5,916 nucleotides of DNA from NCBI GenBank assembly GCA_021154065.1, contig JAJKJG010000287.1, forward strand, positions 1-5,916, in the 5' to 3' direction. The notes beneath the pieces are model-generated. The model had not been told where the DNA came from. It did no database searches and saw only the letters and a program-made list of their open reading frames with translations. Below are positions 1-5,916 of the stretch, in pieces (the first letter of the stretch is position 1; every line of letters begins with the position of its first letter). Position numbers and translations under genes: made by a program. The DNA comes from Methylobacterium sp. GTDB taxonomy: Bacteria; Pseudomonadota; Alphaproteobacteria; Rhizobiales; Beijerinckiaceae.

Positions 1-3000
1 TACGTAGTCGATGAGACCCTGAACCTGCTGCCGCCGGGGGTGCAGGGAGAGCTTCTGATCGGCGGGCCGGGCGTCGCGCCGGGCTACCTCAAACGCCCTG
101 AGCTGACCGCCGAGAAGTTCATCAAAAACCCGTTCCCGAGCGACGGCCGCGATCCGATTCTCTACCGCTCGGGCGACGCCGTGAGCCTCGACGAGAACGG
201 CAACATCGCCTTCCACGGCCGCATTGACGACCAGGTCAAGATTCGCGGCTTCCGCGTCGAACTCGGCGAGATCGAGACGAAGATTTCGCATTTGCCGGGC
301 GTCGCCCAGGCGGCCGTGGTGCTGCGCCAGGACGAGGGCATGGACCGCCTCGTCGCGTTCCTGGTGCTGGAGCGCGGGGCCGCGCTCGACCGCGCGACCT
401 TGCGCGCGGACCTGCGCGAGCAGCTGCCGCCCTACATGATCCCGAGCCACTTCGAGATCCTGGAGTCGCTGCCGCGCCTGACCTCCGGCAAGGTCGACCG
501 CAAGGCCCTGCGCGCCGTCACGCTCGCCGCCGGCGATGCGCCGGGCGAGCAGGAGGAGCCGCGCAACGAAACGGAAGCCGCGCTGCTCGTCGCGGCCAAG
601 CGCGTCTTCGGCAACCAGGCGCTGCCGTTCGACGCCGACTTCTTCACCGATCTCGGCGGGCATTCGCTGCTCGCCGCCCGCTTCGTCTCTGCGGTGCGGG
701 AAATCCCGGTGCTCGCCTCCATCACCCTGCAGGACGTTTACGGCAAACGGACCTTGCGGGCGCTCGCGGACCACCTGATCGAGCGCACGGGCGGGGCGGG
801 CGCGGCAGCCGTGGTGCGCGATCTCTCGTTCGAGCCGCCGCCGTTCCGGCGTCGCTTCCTCTGCGGCCTCGCCCAGGCCCTTTCGCTGCCGATCGTCCTC
901 GCCTTCGTGACGGCGCAGTGGCTCGGCATTTTCACCACCTACCTGCTGATCGCTGGCGAGGGCTTCGGCTTCTGGGCCGAGATGGCGATGCTCCTCGCCG
1001 TTTACGCCGGCATCAATGTCGTGACGGCGGCGGTCGCCATCGCGGCGAAGTGGCTGATCATCGGCCGCATCAAGCCGGGCCGCTATCCGCTGTGGGGCTC
1101 CTACTACTTCCGCTGGTGGCTGGCGGGCCGCTTCATGACGCTCGCCCATATCAAATGGCTCCAGAACTCGCCGGCGATCAGCCTGTACCTGCGCGCGCTC
1201 GGCGCGCAGGTGGGGCGCGACGCCGTCATCGGCGACATCGACGCCGGCGCGGTGGACCTCATCACCATCGGCGATCACGTCACGCTTGGCGGAAAGTTCG
1301 TGGTGGCGAACGCGGAACTCGTGGGCAACGAGCTGATCATCGGCCCGGTCGAGATCGGCCACGACGTCGCGGTCGGCTCCTCCTGCGTGGTCTCCTACGA
1401 CACCAAGATCGCCGACCATGCGGAAATCGCCGACCTAACCACGATTCCGCCCGGAACGATCGTCGGTACGGCCGAGAAGTGGGACGGATCGCCTGGACGG
1501 AAAGTCGGCATGGTCGACGTCGCCGCCTTGCCGCCTCCGGCCGACGCGCCGGAGTCGCGCCGGCGGTGGTTCGGATTCATCTACGCCGTGATGCTCGTGA
1601 TCGTGCCGCCGGTCAGCCTGCTTCCGATCTTCCCGGCCTTCTACATCTTCGACCAGATCGACGATGCGCTCTCGGCCTGGCTGGAGGTGCCCTACTATTG
1701 GTACCTGCCGGTGCTGGCCTGGCCCACGGCGATGCTGATGGTGGCGGGGACCGTGCTGCTGATCGCGCTCGTGCGCTGGATGGTGCTGCCGGTGGTGCGG
1801 TCGGGCACGTGGTCGACCTTCCGCAGCTTCTACATGCGAAAGTGGATCGTCGCGCTCGCGACCGAAGTCACGCTCGAAACCCTGTCCTCGCTCTACGCCA
1901 CGATCTACATGCGCGCCTGGTACCGGCTCATGGGCGCCAAGATCGGCAAGGGCGCCGAGATCTCCACCAACCTGGCCGGGCGCTACGACCTGACCGAGAT
2001 CGGCGAAAAGAACTTCATCGCCGACGAGGTGCTGTTCGGCGACGAGGAGATCCGCCGCGGCTGGATGCATCTTGAGCCCGTGCGCACCGGGCCGCGCGTT
2101 TTCATCGGCAACGACGGCGTCGTGCCGCCCGGCGCCGACGTTCCGGAAGGCTGCCTGATCGGCATCAAGTCCAAGCCGCCGGCCAACGACCGCATCGCGC
2201 CCAATGAGACCTGGTTCGGCTCGCCGCCGATCAAGCTTCCGACCCGGCAAAGGGTCGATATCGGTTCGAACTGGACCTACGAGCCCGGCCCGTTGCCGCG
2301 CATCGGCCGCGGCGTGTTCGAGGCGTTCCACACCTCGTTCTCGACCATGCTGTTCATCACCATGGGCATCATCACGGTCGATCTCATCTTCTATCCGGCG
2401 ATCCTGCAACGCGAATGGGCGAGCCTGGTCGTCATGTTCATCGCCGCGGGCGTGATCATCGCCGTCACCCAGACCCTGATCGTCGCCGGCATCAAATGGC
2501 TGCTCATGGGCGTCTACAAGCCGGTCATGAAGCCGATGTGGTCCTTCTGGGCCATGCGCACCGAAGCGGTCGCCGTGATGTACTGGGGCCTTGCCGGCAA
2601 GGTGCTGCTCGAGCACCTGCGCGGCACGCCGTTCCTGCCCTGGGTGTTGGCGCTGTTCGGCTCGCGGTTCGGACGCGGCGTGTGCATGAACACCACCGAC
2701 ATCACCGAGTTCGATTGCGTGACGGTCGGCGACTTCTGCGTCATCAACTCGGCGTCCGCGCTTCAGACCCACCTTTACGAGGACCGGGTCATGAAGGTGG
2801 GGCGGGTGGATCTGGGCCGGGGCGTGACCGTCGGCGCGAACGCGACCGTGCTCTACGACACCAAAGTCGGCGACTTCGCGCGTCTGCGGCCCCTCACGAT
2901 CGTCATGAAGGGCGAGTCGATCCCAGGCCACAGCGAATGGGAGGGCGCGCCGGCCGTGCCGGTCGTGCACCAGGCCGAGGAGTTGAAGCAGGCGGCCTGA
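1..3000 (+). CDS. Pls/PosA-type single-module NRPS-like membrane synthetase (A-T-TM/C1-C2-C3), 5' end cut off
   Basis: The frame is open from base 1 to TGA at 2998-3000, giving 999 visible residues; the true start lies left of the window, so the GTG at 40 is internal. Adenylation motifs seen are A6 (residues 16-30), A7 YRSGD (55-59), A8 GRIDDQVKIRGFR (from 73), A9 LPPYMIPSHF (142-151) and A10 LTSGKVDRKAL with catalytic Lys164. A carrier domain follows (about 180-255); its GGHSLL motif puts the phosphopantetheine serine at 222. The rest alternates helix pairs (about 294-355, 520-597, 775-838) with three hexapeptide-like soluble domains (about 385-505, 613-745, 873-985), each ending in W-x-G-(S/A)-P. 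This matches epsilon-poly-L-lysine synthetase: A-T, six membrane helices, three tandem C domains, no thioesterase. I see no HHxxxDG condensation motif. The A3-A5 substrate pocket is mostly outside, so the amino acid cannot be predicted. The likely role is membrane assembly of a short or homopolymeric amino-acid product. Confidence 0.9.
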   Translation, partial: YVVDETLNLLPPGVQGELLIGGPGVAPGYLKRPELTAEKFIKNPFPSDGRDPILYRSGDAVSLDENGNIAFHGRIDDQVKIRGFRVELGEIETKISHLPGVAQAAVVLRQDEGMDRLVAFLVLERGAALDRATLRADLREQLPPYMIPSHFEILESLPRLTSGKVDRKALRAVTLAAGDAPGEQEEPRNETEAALLVAAKRVFGNQALPFDADFFTDLGGHSLLAARFVSAVREIPVLASITLQDVYGKRTLRALADHLIERTGGAGAAAVVRDLSFEPPPFRRRFLCGLAQALSLPIVLAFVTAQWLGIFTTYLLIAGEGFGFWAEMAMLLAVYAGINVVTAAVAIAAKWLIIGRIKPGRYPLWGSYYFRWWLAGRFMTLAHIKWLQNSPAISLYLRALGAQVGRDAVIGDIDAGAVDLITIGDHVTLGGKFVVANAELVGNELIIGPVEIGHDVAVGSSCVVSYDTKIADHAEIADLTTIPPGTIVGTAEKWDGSPGRKVGMVDVAALPPPADAPESRRRWFGFIYAVMLVIVPPVSLLPIFPAFYIFDQIDDALSAWLEVPYYWYLPVLAWPTAMLMVAGTVLLIALVRWMVLPVVRSGTWSTFRSFYMRKWIVALATEVTLETLSSLYATIYMRAWYRLMGAKIGKGAEISTNLAGRYDLTEIGEKNFIADEVLFGDEEIRRGWMHLEPVRTGPRVFIGNDGVVPPGADVPEGCLIGIKSKPPANDRIAPNETWFGSPPIKLPTRQRVDIGSNWTYEPGPLPRIGRGVFEAFHTSFSTMLFITMGIITVDLIFYPAILQREWASLVVMFIAAGVIIAVTQTLIVAGIKWLLMGVYKPVMKPMWSFWAMRTEAVAVMYWGLAGKVLLEHLRGTPFLPWVLALFGSRFGRGVCMNTTDITEFDCVTVGDFCVINSASALQTHLYEDRVMKVGRVDLGRGVTVGANATVLYDTKVGDFARLRPLTIVMKGESIPGHSEWEGAPAVPVVHQAEELKQAA

Positions 3001-3017
3001 GGCCCCCGCCGGCGAGA

Positions 3018-3037
3018 GCCGCGCTTGCCCGCGCGGC
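3018..3037. terminator. GC-rich hairpin between convergent genes, possible bidirectional terminator
   Basis: GCCGCGC at 3018-3024 pairs perfectly with GCGCGGC at 3031-3037 around the six-base loop TTGCCC. It lies within the 43-base gap between the stop of the plus-strand synthetase (3000) and the stop of the minus-strand transporter gene (3044). It could end transcripts from both sides. There is no T-run on either side, so it is not a textbook intrinsic terminator, and chance hairpins are common at this base composition. Confidence 0.35.
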
Positions 3038-3043
3038 CGCAGC

Positions 3044-4696
3044 CTACTCGGCGGCCACCCGCAGGCGGCTTTCCTGCAACTCGCCCGCGGCCTCCAGGAT
3101 CGGATAGGCGACCGAGGTGATGTGGGCGTTGATGCGCTTGAGATCGCGCAGGATGTCGAGATGGAGCGCGCTCGTCTCGATCGAGGCGACGGTGCCCGCG
3201 CGCAGCCGCTTCAGGTGGCTCTCGGTGGCGCTGCGCTCGGCGAGGCGAACGCGCTGCTTCTCGACGACGAGTTCCCGCGCCATTTTCGAGTCGCGGGTGA
3301 CGAACACGGTCATGGCGAGCCGCATTTGGTCGACGACGCGCCGGTGCAGCGCCGTGATCTCGTCCCAACCCTCCGGCGAGAACGCCACATGAAGGCGGCT
3401 CTTCTTGGCCGCAAGCTCCAGCAGGCTTTTGACGATGATGTCGCCGGTGTGCTCGAGGTTGGTCGTGAACAGGATAAGGTCGAAGGCGCGCCGGCTTTCC
3501 TCCTCGGACAGCGGCTGGCGCGTCAGGCGCGTCAGATAGAGCTTGATCTCTTCTTGCAGCCGGTCGACCCCGTCGTCCAGGGCCGCGGTGGCCTGCCGGC
3601 GCTGACCGCTGTCCTCGCCGAACGCCAGAATGGTCTCGCGCAGCATGATCTCGACCATATCGGCGAGGCGCATGACTTCGCGCGTGGCGCATCCGAGCGC
3701 AAGCGCCGGCCGATCCAGGAGCGAGTCGTCCAGGTGCCCGATCGTCGGCTGGCGGGGCGTCTGGGGCTCGGGCAGGAACCGTTCGAGAAGCTTGGCCGCA
3801 AGCCCGGCGAGCGGCAGGAAGGCCAGAGCCAGAACAAGATTGAACGCGGTGTGGAAATCTGCGATCTGGCGGGCCGCATCCGCCTCGATCCACGTCACGA
3901 ACTGCTCCGCCAAGCCGAGCAGCGGAAGAACGAGGACAGCGCCGATCAGGCGAAAAGCCAGGTTTCCGACCAGGACGCGCAACGCCGGCGCGGACGCCTT
4001 GACGGAGAGGCCGAGCGGGATCAGGCCCGAGCCGACATTGGCCCCGAGCGTGAGGGCCATGGCGAGCGGAAGCCCAAGGACGCCGGCCCCGGCCAGCGAG
4101 ATGATCAGCAGCACGACGGCGACGCTCGAGTGCACGAGCCACGTCAGCGCCACGCCGATCAGGGCCGCCAGAATGGGATCGTCGGCCAAGCGTTGCAGCA
4201 CCAGGGCGAGCACGGGACTGTCGCGCAGCGTCTGCGAGGCCCCGACCACCATGCCGAGCGACAGGATCATGAGCGCGAGGCCGATGACGATGCGCCCGAT
4301 CTGCTGCGCGAACGGCGAGCCTGACAGCATGAAAACGGCGACGCCGGCAATCAGCAGGATCGGGGTCAGGGCGGAAAGATTGAAGGATAAAGCCTGGACG
4401 ACCAGCGTCGAGCCGATGTCGGCGCCGAGCATCACGGCCAGCGCGGCGCCCAGCGCGATCAGGCCGCGTTCGGCGAACGCGACGACGATGAGCCCGGTGG
4501 CGGCGGAACTTTGCACGGCCGTGGCGACCGCGATCCCGGTCAGGCAGGCCCGGACCGGGCTCGCCGTCGCCCGCGCGACGGCAAGCCGGAACCGTTCGCC
4601 GAACGCGCGCAGGACGCCGGTCCTCACCATCCGCGTCGCCCACACGAGCAGCGCGATGCCTCCCAACAGATTCAAGAGGAGTGCGTGACCAGCCAC
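3044..4696 (-). CDS. Na+/phosphate cotransporter family protein with C-terminal PhoU-like domain
   Basis: This 550-residue inner-membrane protein has the NptA/YjbB-type layout: two inverted Na/Pi cotransporter repeats, then a helical PhoU-like domain. Repeat 1 has QSSAATG (62-68) followed by GADIGST (91-97). Repeat 2 has HSSVA (189-193) followed by GANVGSG (218-224). FHTAFN (281-286) precedes the last membrane helix. Residues about 330-540 are charged, helical and PhoU-like, including NLEHTGDI and DLKRINAH. The family imports or exports inorganic phosphate with sodium; the PhoU part suggests regulation or sensing, but direction cannot be read from sequence. The start is GTG at 4696-4694. The next in-frame upstream stop is at 4747-4745 with no ATG, GTG or TTG between, and AAGGA lies about 11 bases upstream. 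The stop is TAG at 3046-3044. The gene converges on the synthetase. The second-repeat QSS being HSS is noted but may be normal for its subfamily. Confidence 0.9.
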   Translation of the reverse strand: MAGHALLLNLLGGIALLVWATRMVRTGVLRAFGERFRLAVARATASPVRACLTGIAVATAVQSSAATGLIVVAFAERGLIALGAALAVMLGADIGSTLVVQALSFNLSALTPILLIAGVAVFMLSGSPFAQQIGRIVIGLALMILSLGMVVGASQTLRDSPVLALVLQRLADDPILAALIGVALTWLVHSSVAVVLLIISLAGAGVLGLPLAMALTLGANVGSGLIPLGLSVKASAPALRVLVGNLAFRLIGAVLVLPLLGLAEQFVTWIEADAARQIADFHTAFNLVLALAFLPLAGLAAKLLERFLPEPQTPRQPTIGHLDDSLLDRPALALGCATREVMRLADMVEIMLRETILAFGEDSGQRRQATAALDDGVDRLQEEIKLYLTRLTRQPLSEEESRRAFDLILFTTNLEHTGDIIVKSLLELAAKKSRLHVAFSPEGWDEITALHRRVVDQMRLAMTVFVTRDSKMARELVVEKQRVRLAERSATESHLKRLRAGTVASIETSALHLDILRDLKRINAHITSVAYPILEAAGELQESRLRVAAE

Positions 4697-4743
4697 TGTC
4701 CCAGGTGTCCTTCGGCTCCAGTGTGGCCGAGCTAAGGCAATAA

Positions 4744-4772
4744 TTCAACGAACCGGGTTAACTCGGGTTGAA
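4744..4772 (-). promoter_or_regulatory. Dyad and 10-base direct repeat upstream of the Na/Pi transporter gene
   Basis: TTCAAC (4744-4749) and GTTGAA (4767-4772) form a perfect six-base inverted pair. Between and overlapping them, CGGGTT occurs at 4754-4759 and again at 4764-4769, exactly ten bases apart, with a central GTTAAC. It sits about 50-75 bases upstream of the GTG start, where a promoter or operator would be expected, and is AT-richer than its surroundings. It does not resemble the Pho box consensus, and I could not place convincing -35/-10 hexamers. The regulatory role is inference only. Confidence 0.25.
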
Positions 4773-4788
4773 TGACCGGCCCGGGGGC

Positions 4789-4835
4789 GTCATTCCGGGG
4801 CGGCCCGAAAGGCCGAGCCCGGAACCCATGAACAC
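4789..4835 (+). repeat. 47-base palindromic intergenic element, left copy of an inverted pair
   Basis: The element runs from GTCATTCCGGGG to GAGCCCGGAACCCATGAACAC-type sequence and is repeated in inverted orientation at 4886-4932. The outer 12 bases and inner 21 bases match that copy exactly; the 14-base core does not. Alone it can fold as TTCCGGG (4793-4799) with CCCGGAA (4818-4824), enclosing a nested stem CGGCC (4801-4805) with GGCCG (4811-4815) and loop CGAAA. The sequence resembles dispersed short palindromic repeats I recall from alphaproteobacterial intergenic regions (REP/BIME-like). Confidence 0.8.
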
Positions 4836-4885
4836 GGGCGGTTCAAAAAAGGCATGAATCCGTGCCGCTCTGTTCTAAGAGGCAG

Positions 4886-4932
4886 GTGTTCATGGGTTCC
4901 GGGCTCCTCGCTGCGCTCGTCCCCGGAATGAC
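4886..4932 (-). repeat. 47-base palindromic intergenic element, right copy of an inverted pair
   Basis: This is the reverse-complement partner of 4789-4835, across a 50-base spacer. Read on the minus strand it starts GTCATTCCGGGG and its core is ACGAGCGCAGCGAG (4920-4907), which replaces the CGGCCCGAAAGGCC core of the left copy. TTCCGGG (4897-4903) and CCCGGAA (4922-4928) can pair within it. It lies 85 bases downstream of the korB stop, so as RNA the pair could fold into one long stem that protects or ends the kor transcript. Confidence 0.8.
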
Positions 4933-4937
4933 ACCAG

Positions 4938-4971
4938 GTGGCGCCCGGTCCGGAGTGGCGCCCGGTCCGGA
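4938..4971. repeat. Two perfect tandem copies of a 17-base unit
   Basis: GTGGCGCCCGGTCCGGA occurs at 4938-4954 and again without spacing at 4955-4971, with no mismatch. Each unit contains GGCGCC and a short CCGGTCCGG dyad. It starts five bases after the right palindromic element and ends 46 bases before the korB stop on the plus-strand map. It is most simply a slippage duplication; no function is evident. Confidence 0.85.
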
Positions 4972-5017
4972 TCGAACCGCCGAACGCGTAACGCTCGCCT
5001 TGGGCGGGCAGAGGGCG

Positions 5018-5916
5018 TCAACGCAGCCCGGCGTTCACTTTGGCGAGCGCCGCGCCGCCGGGGCAAAGCTCCGGTTCTCCGAGGCGGTTGAGCGGCGCTT
5101 CGACCGTGTTCATCCGGTCGTGCAGATCCTCGGTGTCGGGATCGACGTAGAGCAGGCCCGTGACGATCTCGCCCGCCGCTTGCCGCTCCTGAAGGTAGGC
5201 GAGGGCACCTAGGCGGTCGGTCGGGTCGTAGTCGGGCGCGAGCTTGCGCAAGGTCAAGACCGAGCCGTCGTGCTGCGTGACGCGCTCGACGGCGCCCGGC
5301 GCGTAGTCGGCCGTGATCTCGTCGCGGCCCTCGATCACGTCGAGGAAGTTCACCGCTTCGTTGTGGGCGCGCACGTAGTCGTAGCTCTTGGTCGAGTCCG
5401 GATGGTTGTTGAAGGCGACGCACGGGCTGAGGCAGTCGATGAACGCCGCCCCGCGGTGCTGGATCGCCGCCTTGATGAGCGGCACGAGCTGCGTCATGTC
5501 GCCCGAAAAGCTGCGGGCCACGAAGGTCGCGCCGAGACGCAGCGCCATGCTGACGAGGTCGATCGGCGAGTCCTGGTTGCCGACGCCTTTTTTCGATTTC
5601 GAGCCCTTGTCGGCGGTGGCCGAGAACTGGCCCTTGGTCAGACCGTACACGCCGTTGTTCTCGACGATGTAGACCATATCGACGCCGCGGCGCAGGCAAT
5701 GCGCGAACTGGCCGAGGCCGATCGAGGCCGAATCGCCGTCGCCCGACACGCCCATGTATATCAGGTCGCGGTTGGCGAGGTTGGCGCCGGTCATGACCGA
5801 CGGCATGCGGCCGTGCACGCTGTTGAATCCATGGCTGGCCCCAAGAAAGTAGGTGGGCGTCTTCGAGGAGCAGCCGATGCCGGAGAGTTTCGCCACCCGG
5901 TGCGGCGGGAGGGAGA
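5018..5916 (-). CDS. korB: 2-oxoacid:ferredoxin oxidoreductase beta subunit (KorB type), N-terminus beyond the right edge
   Basis: This is the thiamine-diphosphate subunit of a two-subunit oxidoreductase that oxidatively decarboxylates a 2-oxoacid (2-oxoglutarate or pyruvate) to acyl-CoA and passes electrons to ferredoxin; it should act in the cytoplasm. The frame is open to the edge, and the upstream residues SLPPHR fit the family, so the GTG at 5896 is probably internal. Numbering from that codon: GIGCSS (Cys9) and SPCVAFNN (Cys159) are the positions that, with an N-terminal CxxC now off-window, ligate the [4Fe-4S] cluster in this family. HGFNSVHGR (22-30), GDGDSASIG (52-60) and ENNGVYGLTKGQ (79-90) form the ThDP/Mg site. 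The stop is TGA at 5020-5018. About 40-60 residues are missing compared with the usual 340-350. The alpha subunit gene is expected just upstream, past the right edge. 2-Oxoglutarate is favoured by overall resemblance, but substrate is not proven. Confidence 0.92.
   Translation of the reverse strand, partial: SLPPHRVAKLSGIGCSSKTPTYFLGASHGFNSVHGRMPSVMTGANLANRDLIYMGVSGDGDSASIGLGQFAHCLRRGVDMVYIVENNGVYGLTKGQFSATADKGSKSKKGVGNQDSPIDLVSMALRLGATFVARSFSGDMTQLVPLIKAAIQHRGAAFIDCLSPCVAFNNHPDSTKSYDYVRAHNEAVNFLDVIEGRDEITADYAPGAVERVTQHDGSVLTLRKLAPDYDPTDRLGALAYLQERQAAGEIVTGLLYVDPDTEDLHDRMNTVEAPLNRLGEPELCPGGAALAKVNAGLR

Larger units (their letters stand above)
4697..5017. other. Intergenic region rich in repeats, no gene
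   Basis: This 321-base stretch lies between the stop of korB and the start of the Na/Pi transporter gene, both on the minus strand. It holds the dyad at 4744-4772, the paired inverted elements at 4789-4835 and 4886-4932, and a 17-base tandem duplication at 4938-4971. The 50-base spacer at 4836-4885 and the stretch 4972-5017 show nothing recognisable. The open frame running through it on the plus strand (4862-5212) overlaps korB antisense and resembles no protein I know. Confidence 0.8.

Noticed and set aside
40..42. GTG as the start of the synthetase
   Set aside because: The frame is open back to base 1 and the residues before it (LLPPGVQGE) belong to the adenylation fold, so the gene begins outside the window.
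918..2075. 385-codon plus-strand open frame inside the synthetase
   Set aside because: Out-of-frame shadow with an extreme Arg/His composition; the synthetase frame is continuous through its membrane helices and repeat domains.
1435..2970. 511-codon open frame antisense to the synthetase
   Set aside because: It is rich in His, Arg, Asp and Gly from reading GC-rich codons backwards, has no recognisable domain, and lies wholly opposite a well-supported gene.
3122..4324. 400-codon plus-strand open frame opposite the transporter
   Set aside because: Low-complexity Arg/Gln/Asp/Gly composition typical of an antisense shadow; no start context or motif.
2853..4748. 631-codon minus-strand open frame across the convergent junction
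   Set aside because: It is longer than the transporter frame but Arg/Ala-rich and domain-free, while the overlapping frame at 3044-4696 has clear family motifs. It also runs antisense into the synthetase.
4836..4885. Small RNA or tRNA in the spacer between the inverted elements
   Set aside because: No cloverleaf, promoter or conserved fold could be seen in these 50 bases.
4789..4932. Insertion sequence with terminal inverted repeats
   Set aside because: Only 50 bases lie between the arms, there is no transposase, and I saw no flanking target duplication; a palindromic repeat pair explains it better.
4862..5212. 116-codon plus-strand open frame starting in the repeat region
   Set aside because: It starts in the spacer, reads through the palindromic element and tandem repeat, and finishes antisense to korB; no family resemblance.
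4890..5699. 269-codon minus-strand open frame overlapping korB
   Set aside because: The overlapping frame carries all the oxidoreductase motifs; this one is Arg-rich with no motif and ends in the repeat region.

Overview
The window comes from a GC-rich bacterial chromosome (not counted, but G+C clearly dominates, especially at third codon positions). The protein types and the intergenic repeat family (CATTCCGGGG...CCCGGAA with CGAGCGCAGCGAG cores) suggest an alphaproteobacterium, probably of the Hyphomicrobiales. That placement is inference from recall, not from a search. The window holds three protein-coding genes, two of them cut by the window edges. I see no RNA genes, CRISPR array, transposase or phage gene.

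Layout. (1) Positions 1-3000, plus strand: the 3' two-thirds or so of a large single-module nonribosomal peptide synthetase-like membrane enzyme of the Pls/PosA type. It has the end of an adenylation domain, a carrier domain, then six predicted membrane helices interleaved with three soluble left-handed beta-helix-like domains. (2) A 43-base gap with a GC-rich hairpin separates it from a convergent gene. (3) Positions 3044-4696, minus strand: a complete Na+/phosphate cotransporter-family protein with a C-terminal PhoU-like domain. (4) Positions 4697-5017: a 321-base intergenic region with a possible regulatory dyad, a pair of 47-base palindromic elements in inverted orientation, and a 17-base tandem duplication. 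(5) Positions 5018-5916, minus strand: the beta subunit of a two-subunit 2-oxoacid:ferredoxin oxidoreductase (KorB type), whose N-terminus lies beyond the right edge.

The three genes do not form one pathway. The synthetase would activate an amino acid as aminoacyl-AMP, load it on its own carrier domain and join units at the membrane. The transporter-family protein handles or senses phosphate. KorB is the thiamine-diphosphate subunit of a CoA-dependent 2-oxoacid oxidoreductase whose alpha subunit is probably encoded just past the right edge. The two minus-strand genes are too far apart, with a strong hairpin region between them, to be confidently called one operon. The least ordinary features are the Pls-like synthetase with its diverged triplicated domain and the inverted pair of repeat elements. 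I found no convincing evidence of a wholly new system.
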